Shown here: piece by piece, positions 44,276 to 53,831 of the stretch | Numbering within the stretch: position 1 is the first letter of the stretch | Layout: each line of letters opens with the position of its first letter | DNA from: Ktedonobacteraceae bacterium | Lineage (GTDB): Bacteria > Chloroflexota > Ktedonobacteria > Ktedonobacterales > Ktedonobacteraceae | Assembly (NCBI GenBank): GCA_035653615.1 | Contig: DASRBN010000033.1 | Coordinates: forward strand, 124,001-188,000 | Length of the DNA stretch: 64,000 nt | Direction of reading: 5' to 3' | Notes under the pieces: model-generated | What the model saw: the letters and a program-made list of their open reading frames with translations, nothing else | Database searches by the model: none | Told to the model about the DNA's origin: nothing | Made by a program: the position numbers and the translations under genes

Positions 44276-44900
44276 TCGCATGACAATGTCAGACGTGCCT
44301 CGTGTCATCGAGATCGAGCGCCTGGCTTATCCATCCACCTGGCCTCCCAGCGCCTACCGCAAAGAGTTACAGGATAACCGCTGGGCACACTACATTGTAT
44401 TGCGCGATAAAAAAATTTCTGATGAGCGGGTGGCTGCTCAATCCAGACCGGCCCAGGATTCTGACAAATCACGTCGTTTCTTCCCGCTCTCATTATTGCC
44501 GGGCCGCTCGACCGCTACGGCTTCGTCACCTGACCTGGCTTCGATTATTGGCTTTGCCGGCCTGTGGCTGATGGTTGATGAGGCGCATATCACGACGATT
44601 GCCATGCATCCCGATTATCGCCGCCTGGGATTGGGAGAACTGATGCTGGCCAGCCTGGTCGATATCGCCTATGAGATCGGCGCGAAGTGGGTCACCCTCG
44701 AAGTTCGCGTCTCCAACTATGCCGCGCAAAACCTTTACCGCAAGTATGGCTTCCGCGAAGCAGGACTGCGCCATCGTTACTACAGCGATAACCAGGAAGA
44801 CGCCCTGATTATGTGGACCGAAGAGATAAACTCTCCCGCCTACAAACAAAGATTCCAGGAATTGAAAGCCGCGCTTTATAAAAAACTTGAGGCACAATAG
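44259..44900 (+). CDS. rimI: RimI-like ribosomal-protein/N-terminal acetyltransferase
   Basis: 213 residues, GNAT fold. Acetyl-CoA site HPDYRRLGLGELML, then VTLEVRVSNYAAQNLYRKYGF and RYYSDNQEDALIMW as in RimI. A low-complexity insert of about 35 residues (about 55-90, Ser/Arg/Ala-rich) separates the first strands from SIIGFAGLWLM. In many bacteria rimI sits between tsaB and tsaD, as here. GTG start at 44259, overlapping tsaB by 17 bases. Confidence 0.88.
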   Translation: MRYVVDRMTMSDVPRVIEIERLAYPSTWPPSAYRKELQDNRWAHYIVLRDKKISDERVAAQSRPAQDSDKSRRFFPLSLLPGRSTATASSPDLASIIGFAGLWLMVDEAHITTIAMHPDYRRLGLGELMLASLVDIAYEIGAKWVTLEVRVSNYAAQNLYRKYGFREAGLRHRYYSDNQEDALIMWTEEINSPAYKQRFQELKAALYKKLEAQ

Positions 44901-44904
44901 GTAA

Positions 44905-46140
44905 ATGCTCATATTAGGTATTGAAAGTTCATGTGATGAAACGGGAGCCGCCATCGTCAAAGATGGACGTTTTCTGCTCTCAAATGTGGTCGCCTCTCAG
45001 ATAGAGATACATAATCGCTACGGGGGGGTGGTACCCGAAGTTGCCTCGCGCCAACAACTTACCACCATCATACCGGTAATAGAAACAGCAATGGAACAGG
45101 CCGGGTGTAACTGGGAACATATCGATGCCATCGCCGCTACCTATGGTCCTGGCCTTGCCGGATCGCTCCTGGTTGGTCTCACCGTTGGTAAGGCCCTGGC
45201 CCTCGCGCATAATCTCCCATTCCTGGGCGTCAATCATCTTGAAGCGCATATTTACGCCAACTGGCTGCGCAAACCCGGTACGCCTTCAATGCAAGACGTG
45301 GCCGATGCCGCCTGGGAATATCAAGAGGGCGATCCGATCTTCCCCTTGATTTGTCTCGTCATCTCAGGCGCCCACAGCGAACTCGTACTCGTGCGCGGTC
45401 ATGGACAATACGAGTTGCTCGGCCATACCCGTGATGATGCCGCCGGGGAGGCATTTGACAAAGTCGCCCGCATTTTAGGGCTGGGCTATCCGGGTGGTCC
45501 TGCTATTCAAAAGGCCGCTCAGCAGGCTGAAGAGGAATTCGAGCGCCATGGCAAATCTCCCGCATTGGCCCGCAATACGTACCGCCTGCCACGCGCCTGG
45601 CTGCGCGGCACCTACGATTTCAGCTTCAGTGGACTGAAAACAGCCGTCCTGCACCTGGCGGAAGGCGCCACCGCGGACCCCCAGGAAATATCCGAGGCGG
45701 CGGTGCCGCGTAGGGGCCGATTGGTCGCGCCCAGCGCCGATTCACCGGCCTCGCGTGATCGCCACCAGGTCAGCCAGTATACACGCATGGGCGCGCAATC
45801 TGCTCAAAAAGGTAATATCAGCATCCCCTTACTTTCGTCCAGTTTTCAGGAGGCCGTTGTCGACGTGCTGGCAGTTAAGACCCGCCTTGCCGCGCAGGAA
45901 TATCATGTGAAGCAGGTACTCCTTGCAGGGGGAGTAGCCGCCAATGCCAGCCTGAGAGCACGCCTGGAGCAGGAACTACGCCCGCTCAATATTCGTCTCG
46001 ATTATCCGCCGGTAGAATTCTGCACCGATAATGCTGCCATGATTGGCAGTGCGGCCTTTTTTCACCTGCTTCGAGGCGAACAACATGGCCTCGATCTGGA
46101 TGTTGATCCCGGATTGAGCTTACCGTTTTCAAAAAAGTGA
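44905..46140 (+). CDS. tsaD: tRNA N6-adenosine threonylcarbamoyltransferase TsaD
   Basis: 411 residues versus about 335-345 in most bacteria. Catalytic features are [10 protein letters not shown], metal-binding His111 and His115 in [52 protein letters not shown] and [10 protein letters not shown]. It transfers threonylcarbamoyl to A37 of tRNAs reading ANN codons. Extra length comes from an insert at about 130-143 and one at about 254-308. The latter contains residues 267-285 encoded by a dispersed hairpin repeat. The insert falls between conserved elements, so the enzyme may still work. Confidence 0.93.
   Translation: MLILGIESSCDETGAAIVKDGRFLLSNVVASQIEIHNRYGGVVPEVASRQQLTTIIPVIETAMEQAGCNWEHIDAIAATYGPGLAGSLLVGLTVGKALALAHNLPFLGVNHLEAHIYANWLRKPGTPSMQDVADAAWEYQEGDPIFPLICLVISGAHSELVLVRGHGQYELLGHTRDDAAGEAFDKVARILGLGYPGGPAIQKAAQQAEEEFERHGKSPALARNTYRLPRAWLRGTYDFSFSGLKTAVLHLAEGATADPQEISEAAVPRRGRLVAPSADSPASRDRHQVSQYTRMGAQSAQKGNISIPLLSSSFQEAVVDVLAVKTRLAAQEYHVKQVLLAGGVAANASLRARLEQELRPLNIRLDYPPVEFCTDNAAMIGSAAFFHLLRGEQHGLDLDVDPGLSLPFSKK
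45702..45759 (+). repeat. Hairpin repeat copy inside tsaD
   Basis: GTGCCG-GTAGGGGCCGATTGGTCGCGCCC and following bases align with 61831-61889 with few changes. It keeps the tsaD frame open and encodes [19 protein letters not shown]. Confidence 0.6.
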
Positions 46141-46155
46141 GAAGTGAGGTTTGTC

Positions 46156-47163
46156 ATGCCCAAACAGCCAGTATTTGCCCTCGGTATCGACCTTGGTGGA
46201 ACCAAAACGCTTGCCGCAGTTGTTGACATAACTACGGGAGAAGTCATCGCCTCTGCGCGCAAACGCACGCGTGCCGAAAGAGGACAGGATTTCGTAGAAA
46301 AGCGTACCATCGAGCTGGCTACCGCTGCAATTAATGCCGCTAAGCTGCCATCGAATGCTTCTATTGTTGCTATTGGTGTGGGAGCTGCCGGCCAGATTGA
46401 TCGCAAGGCGGGCGTTGTGGTGGATGCTCCTAACCTGGGCGTCAAGGATTTTCCTTTAGGAACCATCCTCGGCAATCAGTTCAGCAAGCCGGTCGCGGTT
46501 GGCAACGATGTCGAGGTGGCCGCGCTGGGCGAATACCTCTATGGAGCCGGGCAGGGCTACAGTAACTTCGTTTGTGTCTTCGTTGGTACTGGCATTGGTG
46601 CGGGTGTCGTGCAGAATGGGCGCATGTACACCGGACTCACAGGCACGGCAGGTGAAGTTGGGCATATGACCATCGTAGCAAACGGTCGCATCTGTGGCTG
46701 CGGCTCGCGTGGTTGCCTCGAAGCCTATGCCTCGCGCACCGCCATCACCAAAGCCATCATGGCGGAAATACATCATGGTCGCAGTTCGGTGCTGGCTGAG
46801 GATGCGGAGCTCCAGTTGAAGGAGGGTGAAACAATCATCCGTTCGGGCCTGCTCGCCCAGGCGCTGGCGCATGGTGATGCGCTGGTTCAGGAGATCATTA
46901 CCGAGGCCGCCGACTACCTGGGTTATGGCCTGGCTTCCGTTATCAATTTCTATAATCCTGAATGCATCATCCTGGGCGGCGGTGTTATCGAGGCCATTGA
47001 TTTACTCTTTCAGCGGGCCATTCACCGCGCACGCATAACGGCTCTGGCCGCACCTGCTGCCCAGACAAAAATCCTACGCGCCAAATTGGGAGATTTCTCC
47101 GGCGTCGTCGGAGCGGCTTGCCTTGGGGCGCAGGCGGCAGGATACACATTCCCGGTACGTTAG
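46156..47163 (+). CDS. glk: ROK-family glucokinase
   Basis: 335 residues. ATP-binding GIDLGGTKTLAAV, catalytic Asp in VGNDVEVAALGEY, FVGTGIGAGVV and the ROK zinc motif GHMTI followed by CGCGSRGCLEAYAS. It phosphorylates glucose or a related hexose. There is no N-terminal winged helix, so it is a kinase and not a ROK repressor. GAGG lies six bases before ATG 46156. It follows tsaD by 15 bases and probably shares its transcript. Confidence 0.9.
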   Translation: MPKQPVFALGIDLGGTKTLAAVVDITTGEVIASARKRTRAERGQDFVEKRTIELATAAINAAKLPSNASIVAIGVGAAGQIDRKAGVVVDAPNLGVKDFPLGTILGNQFSKPVAVGNDVEVAALGEYLYGAGQGYSNFVCVFVGTGIGAGVVQNGRMYTGLTGTAGEVGHMTIVANGRICGCGSRGCLEAYASRTAITKAIMAEIHHGRSSVLAEDAELQLKEGETIIRSGLLAQALAHGDALVQEIITEAADYLGYGLASVINFYNPECIILGGGVIEAIDLLFQRAIHRARITALAAPAAQTKILRAKLGDFSGVVGAACLGAQAAGYTFPVR

Positions 47164-47209
47164 ATCTTGCCTCTTGCGTCGTGAATTAATTGCGAAAGAA
47201 GGGAAAGAT

Positions 47210-47818
47210 ATGGACGGTGCATTACCTCACATCAATGTACGTGCCGTACATGTCGATGATGCTCATGCTCTACATGAACTCGACAACAGTTTCGAGACGG
47301 ATCGGATTTATACCTTGCGTGTGCATGGGCACCTGGCGCAGGGCGATAATAATGCGCCTATCGTAGACAAACCCGCGCTGGCATTTGAGCTTGTCGAAAC
47401 AACCATCGAACCCCCCCTCTACAAGGATTATTGTAAATTTGAGGGCACATCGGAGAAGGTCGAGGCCAGATTAGGGAAAATCGACGGCGGTTATGTAGCC
47501 CTCGCCGATGACCAGGTAGCAGGGGTAGTCCTGTTGAACGTGGAAGAATGGCGATCGGTAGCCCGTGTTGAGGAGCTTATTGTTGGCCGCCAGTTTCGTC
47601 GCTATGGCATCGGCTCCCTGCTGCTGAACTGCGCCTCCGACTGGGCGCGCAAGCATGGCTGCTGGGCCATTGTGCTGGAGACGCAGAATGTAAATTATCC
47701 CGCCATCCAGTTCTACCTGCGCAATGGCCTGGAAATCTGGAGCATTCAGCAGCATTTCTACCCTCCCGGCCCCAATGAACACGAGGTCGCGATTTTTATG
47801 GGAAAGAAATTGCGCTAA
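47210..47818 (+). CDS. GNAT-family acetyltransferase
   Basis: 202 residues. The acetyl-CoA loop RVEELIVGRQFRRYGIGSLLLN and the downstream ETQNVNYPAIQFYLRNGLE are typical of streptothricin-acetyltransferase-like GNATs. The first 100 residues are a family-variable region. The substrate is unknown. The start is ATG 47210 with GAAGGGA upstream; the open frame extends into the kinase gene but without a start. Its stop is next to the convergent metG stop. Confidence 0.8.
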   Translation: MDGALPHINVRAVHVDDAHALHELDNSFETDRIYTLRVHGHLAQGDNNAPIVDKPALAFELVETTIEPPLYKDYCKFEGTSEKVEARLGKIDGGYVALADDQVAGVVLLNVEEWRSVARVEELIVGRQFRRYGIGSLLLNCASDWARKHGCWAIVLETQNVNYPAIQFYLRNGLEIWSIQQHFYPPGPNEHEVAIFMGKKLR

Positions 47819-47819
47819 C

Positions 47820-49487
47820 TTACTCTACAACCGCGACCTCCTCCAACTTCGGGAACAATGGAGACGGCACAGGCAGCCTGATTCCCTCCGGTACGCTTGT
47901 CAATCGCCAGCCGGCAGCTGTCACATCGCCCTCGAAGCCAAGGTAATGGTGCAGCTTTTGTGATGAGAATGGCAGATAGGGGCTGAAAAGGATGTGCAAA
48001 CCGCTGATTACCTGCAACATCACATAGATGGTTGTACCGGCTGACTCGCGGTCGGTCTTGATCTGTTTCCAGGGCGCCTGCTCGTCGAGGTACCGATTTG
48101 CCGCACGCGCCACCGCCATCGCCGCGTTGATGCCGTCTTTGAAATGGCAGTTCGCGATATTGTGCCCTACCACCTCGAAGCCTCCCTCCACCTCGGCCAA
48201 TATTTCGCGGTCCGCCTCGCGCAGCGCCTGGGGATTGGGCACAACTCCACCAAACTTGCTCTGCAAGAAGGTCAACGTGCGATGCACGGCATTTCCATAA
48301 GTTGCCACCAGCTCATCATTATTGCGTCGAATCATTTCCTCGTAGGTGAAATCAGTATCTCGCCCTTCGGGAGCGGTGACCGACAGGTAGTAGCGCAGTG
48401 CATCGGCGCTATACCTGTCCAGCACATCCTTCGTCCAGATCACGTTGCCCCGGCTGCTCGAAGCCTTGGCCCCGCTCATCGTCATAAACTCGTTGGCAGG
48501 CACATCATAGGGCAGGTTGCGGTTGCCGTAACCCATCAGCATGGCAGGCCAGATAATCGCATGGAACGGGATGTTATCTTTGCCAATGAAGTAATACGAC
48601 TTCACCGGTGGATCGGTCTGATCCGGCACCCACCACGTCTTCCAGGCCTCCGGTGTCCCCTGCCGCTCCGCCCACTCGACCGTGGCGGAAAAGTAGCCGA
48701 TGACCGCGTCGAACCAGACATAGATACGCTTATCCTCGTATCCCTCAATCGGTATCGGCACGCCCCAATCCAGGTCGCGCGTGATTGCTCTTGGGCGCAG
48801 ACCCTCTTTGAGCCAGTTCATCGCGAAGGCCAGCGTATTCGGTCGCCAGAAATCTTTGCCATGCGATAACCATTCCATCAAAGGTTCCTGCAATTTGGGT
48901 AAATCCAGGAAAAAGTGTTCCGTCTGGCGAATCTCCAGGGCCTTTTCCTTGCTCCCGCACAGACGGCAGCGCGGATCGATCAATTCAACAGGATCGAGCG
49001 TGCGTCCGCAATTATCGCACTGGTCGCCGCGCGCTGATGTATAGCCGCAGTGCGGGCATGTTCCCTCCACGTAGCGGTCGGGCAGGAAGCGGCGATCAGT
49101 TGGGCAATAGGGAGATTCCATCGTATCTTTGAAGATATACCCCTTATCACAGAGCGTGAGAAAGAAATCCTGCGTAATGCGATAATGATTTTCTGTTCCT
49201 GTCTCGGTATACAAATCCCAGGATATACCCAGCCTGTCCCATACCTCGCAAATTTGCCGGTGATAGCGCGCCACGAACTCACGTGGCGTAATGCCTTCGC
49301 GTTCTGAATCGACGAGAATCGGTGTTCCATGCTCATCGCTGCCCGAAACCATCAAGACATGATTGCCTTTCAAACGATGATAGCGCGCGAAGGTATCGGC
49401 GGGCAGATAAGCGCCAACAATCTGGCCCACGTGCGTCGAACTTTTCGCGTAGGGCCATGCCACACATACCAGAATATGTTCGCTCAT
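47820..49487 (-). CDS. metG: Methionine--tRNA ligase
   Basis: 555 residues. Class I Rossmann signature VAWPYAKSSTHVGQIVGAYLPAD, the zinc knuckle with CPHCGYTSARGDQCDNCG and CRLCGSKE, and the KMSKS-equivalent KASSSRGN. The anticodon-binding helical domain is C-terminal; the extra tRNA-binding Trbp111-like domain found in some species is absent. It charges initiator and elongator tRNA-Met. AGGGAG lies about 11 bases before ATG. Confidence 0.95.
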   Translation of the reverse strand: MSEHILVCVAWPYAKSSTHVGQIVGAYLPADTFARYHRLKGNHVLMVSGSDEHGTPILVDSEREGITPREFVARYHRQICEVWDRLGISWDLYTETGTENHYRITQDFFLTLCDKGYIFKDTMESPYCPTDRRFLPDRYVEGTCPHCGYTSARGDQCDNCGRTLDPVELIDPRCRLCGSKEKALEIRQTEHFFLDLPKLQEPLMEWLSHGKDFWRPNTLAFAMNWLKEGLRPRAITRDLDWGVPIPIEGYEDKRIYVWFDAVIGYFSATVEWAERQGTPEAWKTWWVPDQTDPPVKSYYFIGKDNIPFHAIIWPAMLMGYGNRNLPYDVPANEFMTMSGAKASSSRGNVIWTKDVLDRYSADALRYYLSVTAPEGRDTDFTYEEMIRRNNDELVATYGNAVHRTLTFLQSKFGGVVPNPQALREADREILAEVEGGFEVVGHNIANCHFKDGINAAMAVARAANRYLDEQAPWKQIKTDRESAGTTIYVMLQVISGLHILFSPYLPFSSQKLHHYLGFEGDVTAAGWRLTSVPEGIRLPVPSPLFPKLEEVAVVE

Positions 49488-49550
49488 TCTATAAAAATCT
49501 CCCTTAAATGAAAGTAGTAAAGATAAAGCTCTTTATCCTCTGGGGTAGGC

Positions 49551-49574
49551 GTAGGGGCCATATTGATCGCGCCT
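49551..49574. repeat. Partial copy of the hairpin repeat
   Basis: GTAGGGGCCATATTGATCGCGCC aligns with the left half of the copies at 45709 and 61837. It lies in the metG 5' untranslated region. Confidence 0.4.
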
Positions 49575-49639
49575 TGAGCAGGGCTTCCCCGGTCACTCCG
49601 AAGGTGTGAGAACTAGATAGATTGCACGTAACCGTGGCT

Positions 49640-49667
49640 ATTATAACATAGCCTGCGAGGAGTACAA
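49640..49667 (-). promoter_or_regulatory. Promoter of metG
   Basis: Minus strand TTGTAC (49667-49662), 16-base spacer, perfect TATAAT (49645-49640). The resulting leader is about 145 bases; no T-box core sequence was found in it. Confidence 0.55.
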
Positions 49668-49673
49668 CATTTC

Positions 49674-50696
49674 CTACATCCCCACGTAGCGCGCATAGAC
49701 TGAACGTGCCACCTGCTCATCATCCGTGCCTTTAATAATAGCGCGCGCATCGGGGAAAACGGTTAGCTCGTAGCCATCGACAAGGAAACGCAGCAAGAAC
49801 TCGTTATAGGATACCTCTCCAACCGGTTGTAAGCGTTCGGCCAGGGTTGGCAGATCAATGCGATCTCCCCGTTTCCCGCCACGCACCTGTACGGCATTGC
49901 GCCCGCACAGGCTTGTGCTGTTCATACCACTCAGTGAATCGAGGAACTCGTAATGATGCTGGCCGCACGCGGGGCAATCGGGCTGGCGAGGCAGTTCAAT
50001 CCTCTCGCTGGTATTCTCCCACAGATCCATCCAGAACATTGCCCGGCTCACCCTGTCGCTCCTCAACAGCAGTTTGATTGCCTCGGTCGAGGCAACACCG
50101 GCAATCGCTCCAACGATACCGTTCAGAACACCAGCCGTATCGCAGGTAGGAGTCGTGCCTGGCATAGGCATCTCAGGAAAAACGCAGCGCAGGCAAGGAG
50201 TATCACCCGGAATAATATTCATCGTCACACCATAAGACGCGATAACGCCACTATAAATCCAGGGTCGCGAGTACTTTATGCTAACATCATTGAGCAGATA
50301 GCGCGTCTCAAAATTGTCCGTTGCATCCAGCACCAGGTCTGCATTTTGTACCAATGCCTCGATGCCATCGGCATTGATATCTTCCACCAGTGCCTCTATC
50401 TTTGTATCGCTATTCACACGCCCCAGCTTCTCGGCGGCAGCAATGGCTTTCGGCAAATGCCGGGCAATGTCATCCTCGTCGAAAAGTATCTGGCGCTGCA
50501 GGTTATTCAATTCGATATAGTCGCGATCCGCGATGATCAAGTGTCCAATGCCGGCGCGACACAGATTGCTGGCAAGCACGGTTCCCAGTGCGCCGCAACC
50601 GATAATAGCAACTGAGGAAGATAGTAATTGCTCCTGCCCCTTTTTTCCTATAGGGCCGAATAAGGTTTGCCTCGAATAGCGCTCAAGTGTGGACAT
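49674..50696 (-). CDS. moeB: ThiF/MoeB/HesA-type adenylyltransferase
   Basis: 340 residues. E1-like fold: RYSRQTLFGPIGKKGQEQL, nucleotide loop VAIIGCGALGTVLASNLCRAGIG, DATDNFETRYLLND, and zinc-binding Cys pairs in CLRCVFP and CPACGQHH. It should adenylate the C-terminal Gly of a small sulfur-carrier protein for molybdopterin or thiamine synthesis. The C-terminal 80 residues resemble a carrier-like beta-grasp region more than a rhodanese. MoeB versus ThiF cannot be decided. ATG 50696 has AGGAG nine bases upstream. Confidence 0.85.
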   Translation of the reverse strand: MSTLERYSRQTLFGPIGKKGQEQLLSSSVAIIGCGALGTVLASNLCRAGIGHLIIADRDYIELNNLQRQILFDEDDIARHLPKAIAAAEKLGRVNSDTKIEALVEDINADGIEALVQNADLVLDATDNFETRYLLNDVSIKYSRPWIYSGVIASYGVTMNIIPGDTPCLRCVFPEMPMPGTTPTCDTAGVLNGIVGAIAGVASTEAIKLLLRSDRVSRAMFWMDLWENTSERIELPRQPDCPACGQHHYEFLDSLSGMNSTSLCGRNAVQVRGGKRGDRIDLPTLAERLQPVGEVSYNEFLLRFLVDGYELTVFPDARAIIKGTDDEQVARSVYARYVGM

Positions 50697-50977
50697 GAAA
50701 AGCATCTCCTGAACTGGCGTTCTGCAACTTTTTCTTGTATTCTAGCACAAATATGGCGGGCGATTCGACTATCCGGGCGCAGCCGGTAAGAATAAAAGTG
50801 GGACAAACCTCATGCCTCTATTGAATCCAGTAGCCCATCCGATAAAAGTAGTGTGAATATCGTGTAATACTATGAGTTGGCACTTCAGTGGAACTGTGCT
50901 ACAATGCAGGAAAGTGGGTGACCATCTTTTCTGGCGGCCAGTACGTTGATGATGTAGCCAGGCAGTGCAGGGAAACA

Positions 50978-51406
50978 ATGAAAAAAGTATTGGTGATTGA
51001 CGACAATCCAACCATCGTGGAACTTATTAAGTACGCAGTCAATCTGCAGAGCAGCTATCAGGTATTTGTTGCTTATGATGGCGTACAGGGGTTAGAGCGT
51101 GTTTACGCTGAACGGCCCGACTGCGTCATCATCGATGTCAAGATGCCTCGCATGGACGGCTATCAATTGGTACGTTGCCTGCGCGGCGATCCTCGCACAG
51201 CTAATACTCCCTTGATTATTCTCAGCGCCATGACCCGTGAAGAAGATCAGATGATCGGCCTGCTCTCTGGTGTCGATGAATACCTCACCAAGCCCTTTAA
51301 GCCCAGCGCGCTCAATGCAGCAATCGAACGTGTGCTGCGCCTTTCACCGGATGAACGCCGCCGGCGTATGGACTACCTGGTGCAAACACAGGCTGATCGA
51401 GAATAA
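50978..51406 (+). CDS. Single-domain response regulator
   Basis: 142 residues, CheY-like. Acidic pocket Asp8-Asp9, phosphoacceptor Asp53 in IIDVKMPRMDG, conserved Lys in TKPFKPS. No output domain, so it acts through a partner. The start is ATG 50978 with AGGGA upstream; the 30 residues before it in the open frame are not receiver-like. Its stop is directly followed by the next receiver gene's GTG. Confidence 0.88.
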   Translation: MKKVLVIDDNPTIVELIKYAVNLQSSYQVFVAYDGVQGLERVYAERPDCVIIDVKMPRMDGYQLVRCLRGDPRTANTPLIILSAMTREEDQMIGLLSGVDEYLTKPFKPSALNAAIERVLRLSPDERRRRMDYLVQTQADRE

Positions 51407-51802
51407 GTGCGTAGATTACACATTCTTTTAGTAGACGGCGATCCCAATGCGTGTATCAGAATGCAGCACTCTTTGGGAAACGAGTTCTTGCTGCAACAGG
51501 TTGTATCTCTGTCGCAGGCCAGGCGCTTTCTTGCTGAGGCCCTGCCTGACATTTTGATCTGTGAGGTAATGTTTGGCAATGAAAGCGGCCTGGACCTTTG
51601 CCGCTTTGTCCGGCGCTCGCCTGAATTATGTCACCTCCCTATCATACTCCTGACCAATCTCTCCACAATACAGGACAAAGTCGCCGGATTTGATGCCGGG
51701 GCGGATGATTACATCGTCAAACCATTTGATGCGCGCCATTTAGCGGCGCGCATCCGTCTATTGTGGCGTATTAAACGCCTTCAACAATTTGACTCTATCT
51801 AA
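51407..51802 (+). CDS. Receiver-domain protein with Glu at the phosphorylation site
   Basis: 131 residues, CheY-like fold: ILLVDGDPN at the start and VKPFDARHLAARI with the conserved Lys near the end. The phosphoacceptor position reads Glu53 (ILICEVMFGNES), where receivers normally have Asp. It would mimic the phosphorylated state or have another role. The GTG start touches the stop of the preceding receiver gene, so the two are translated together. Confidence 0.82.
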   Translation: MRRLHILLVDGDPNACIRMQHSLGNEFLLQQVVSLSQARRFLAEALPDILICEVMFGNESGLDLCRFVRRSPELCHLPIILLTNLSTIQDKVAGFDAGADDYIVKPFDARHLAARIRLLWRIKRLQQFDSI

Positions 51803-51816
51803 CTTATACCCATTCC

Positions 51817-52821
51817 CTATCCTGGGAAGTGACAGGCCGCGAAATGATTCGACTGCTTCTCTTCCAGGGGTGGGATGACTTCGCGGCAAATCTCCTGAGC
51901 TTTCCAGCAGCGGGGGTGGAAATTACAGCCACTCGGTGGATTGACAGGGCTTGGCACATCGCCTTCAAGAATGATACGTTTGCGCCGTGCCTCAACATTC
52001 GGATCAGGCACAGGAATGGCCGAAAGAAGTGCCTGCGTGTAAGGATGCAGCGGCAATTCGTAGAGGTCCTCACTGTCTGCCAGTTCCACGACACGCCCTA
52101 GATACATAACCGCTACTCTATCGCTGATGTGTTTCACTACTGACAGGTTGTGAGCAACGAACAGATAGGTGAGATTGAACTCTTCCTGCAAATCTTCCAG
52201 CAGGTTCAATACCTGTGCCTGAATGGAGACATCCAGTGCTGAAACAGGCTCGTCAGCTACGATGAACGAGGGTCGCAGGGCCAGAGCGCGCGCAATACCG
52301 ATACGCTGTCGTTGACCTCCACTGAACTCATGCGCGAAACGATTCACAAATGCTGGATTGAGGCCTACGACTTCCAGCAGGTGCGCGACCTCGTCTCTGA
52401 TTGCTTTTTCGTTGCCCTTATGGAAATTGACAAGCGGCTCAGAGATAGACTGACCAACCGTGAAACGCGGATTGAGCGAACCGTAAGGATCCTGGAAAAC
52501 CATTTGCATTTCTGCGCGCTTTTTTCGTACTTCGCCAGGTGGAAGTGTCGTCAGTTCAACGCCATTCAGCTTCACACTCCCTGCTGTCGGTTTGATCAAC
52601 TGCAAGATAGCGCGTCCCGTTGTTGATTTGCCACAGCCACTTTCGCCCACCAGCCCTAGCGTCTCGCCCTTGCGGACAAACAGGTCGACACCATCCACCG
52701 CCTTGACGTGAGCTACTGTGCGGCCCAACAATCCCCCTTTGATGGGGAAATGGACTTTTAAGCCTTTGACATCAATCAGAGTTGTTCCTGTCGCCACTGG
52801 CGTCTCTATTTGTTGTGTCAT
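51817..52821 (-). CDS. oppF: Oligopeptide ABC transporter ATP-binding protein (OppF-type)
   Basis: 334 residues. Walker [10 protein letters not shown], signature [15 protein letters not shown], Walker [13 protein letters not shown], and the C-terminal oligopeptide/dipeptide extension with [19 protein letters not shown], whose Cys may bind a cofactor. It powers uptake with the OppD paralogue. Last gene of the cluster on this strand. Confidence 0.93.
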   Translation of the reverse strand: MTQQIETPVATGTTLIDVKGLKVHFPIKGGLLGRTVAHVKAVDGVDLFVRKGETLGLVGESGCGKSTTGRAILQLIKPTAGSVKLNGVELTTLPPGEVRKKRAEMQMVFQDPYGSLNPRFTVGQSISEPLVNFHKGNEKAIRDEVAHLLEVVGLNPAFVNRFAHEFSGGQRQRIGIARALALRPSFIVADEPVSALDVSIQAQVLNLLEDLQEEFNLTYLFVAHNLSVVKHISDRVAVMYLGRVVELADSEDLYELPLHPYTQALLSAIPVPDPNVEARRKRIILEGDVPSPVNPPSGCNFHPRCWKAQEICREVIPPLEEKQSNHFAACHFPG

Positions 52822-52840
52822 AGCACCAACCCTTTCCCCT

Positions 52841-53815
52841 TTAATCTGGATAGAAGCAGGCAGCTACCTGTTCACCACGACCTACGGGCTTCAATTCCGG
52901 ACGTTCTTGTCGACAACGCAGCTGCACTTTCGGACAGCGCGGCGCATATGGGCAACCAGGAGGAGGGTTTAACAAATCGGGCGGCTGGCCAGCAATGGGA
53001 TTAAGCCTTACACCACGTTGATCATCCAGGCGCGGAATAGAGTGCAGGAGACCGACGGTATAAGGATGAGCCGGAGTCTCAAAAATTTGCTTGACCGGCG
53101 CAGACTCCACGATGTGTCCGGCATACATCACATTCACATACTCGCATGTTGCCGCAACCACTCCAAGGTCGTGCGTAATCAGCATTACCGCGGTACCGAA
53201 TTCTTTTGAGAGGCCTTTCATCAGTTCGAGCACCTGTGCCTGGATCGTCACATCCAGAGCGGTCGTGGGCTCATCCGCGATCAACAACTGCGGGTTACAG
53301 GCCAGTGCGATTGCAATCATCACACGCTGGCGCATGCCGCCACTGAATTCATGCGGAAAGTTCCTGGCACGGCGCTTGGCATCTGGTATGCGCACCAGGT
53401 CGAGCATTTCAATGGCCCTTTTCCAGGCCTGATCATTGCTCAGGTCTTTGCGGTGCCGTTTGACCGTCTCTGCGATCTGGTAGCCAATGGTAAAGACCGG
53501 ATTGAGCGAGGTCATCGGATCCTGGAAAATCATGGAGATTTTACTGCCGCGCAGTTCCGTCAGTTCGTCTCTATTCTTATCCATGATATTATCACCGTTG
53601 AAAAGAATATCACCGGTGATTTTACCTGGAGGGGTCGCTACCAGGCGCATTACAGAAAGCGCCGTCACGCTTTTGCCGCAGCCGCTCTCGCCTACCACTC
53701 CTAATGTTTCACCAGGCTGCATGCTAAATGAGACATCATCAACGGCTTTCACTACTCCTGCGCGCGTGAAGAAGTAGGTCTTGAGATTATTGACTTCAAG
53801 CAGATTCTCTGCCAT
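52841..53815 (-). CDS. oppD: Oligopeptide ABC transporter ATP-binding protein (OppD-type)
   Basis: 324 residues. Walker [10 protein letters not shown], signature [15 protein letters not shown], Walker [13 protein letters not shown], and a C-terminal [19 protein letters not shown]. It forms the ATPase heterodimer with OppF, 19 bases downstream. GGAGTG lies nine bases before ATG. Confidence 0.93.
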   Translation of the reverse strand: MAENLLEVNNLKTYFFTRAGVVKAVDDVSFSMQPGETLGVVGESGCGKSVTALSVMRLVATPPGKITGDILFNGDNIMDKNRDELTELRGSKISMIFQDPMTSLNPVFTIGYQIAETVKRHRKDLSNDQAWKRAIEMLDLVRIPDAKRRARNFPHEFSGGMRQRVMIAIALACNPQLLIADEPTTALDVTIQAQVLELMKGLSKEFGTAVMLITHDLGVVAATCEYVNVMYAGHIVESAPVKQIFETPAHPYTVGLLHSIPRLDDQRGVRLNPIAGQPPDLLNPPPGCPYAPRCPKVQLRCRQERPELKPVGRGEQVAACFYPD

Positions 53816-53831
53816 TTTTTATTACACTCCA

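Noticed and set aside
48400-48500. Loss of the KMSKS motif in MetG
   Set aside because: KASSSRGN occupies the site; variation in this loop is tolerated in the family.
49488-49640. T-box or other riboswitch in the metG leader
   Set aside because: A leader of about 145 bases exists but no T-box core sequence was found; it holds only a small hairpin and a repeat fragment.
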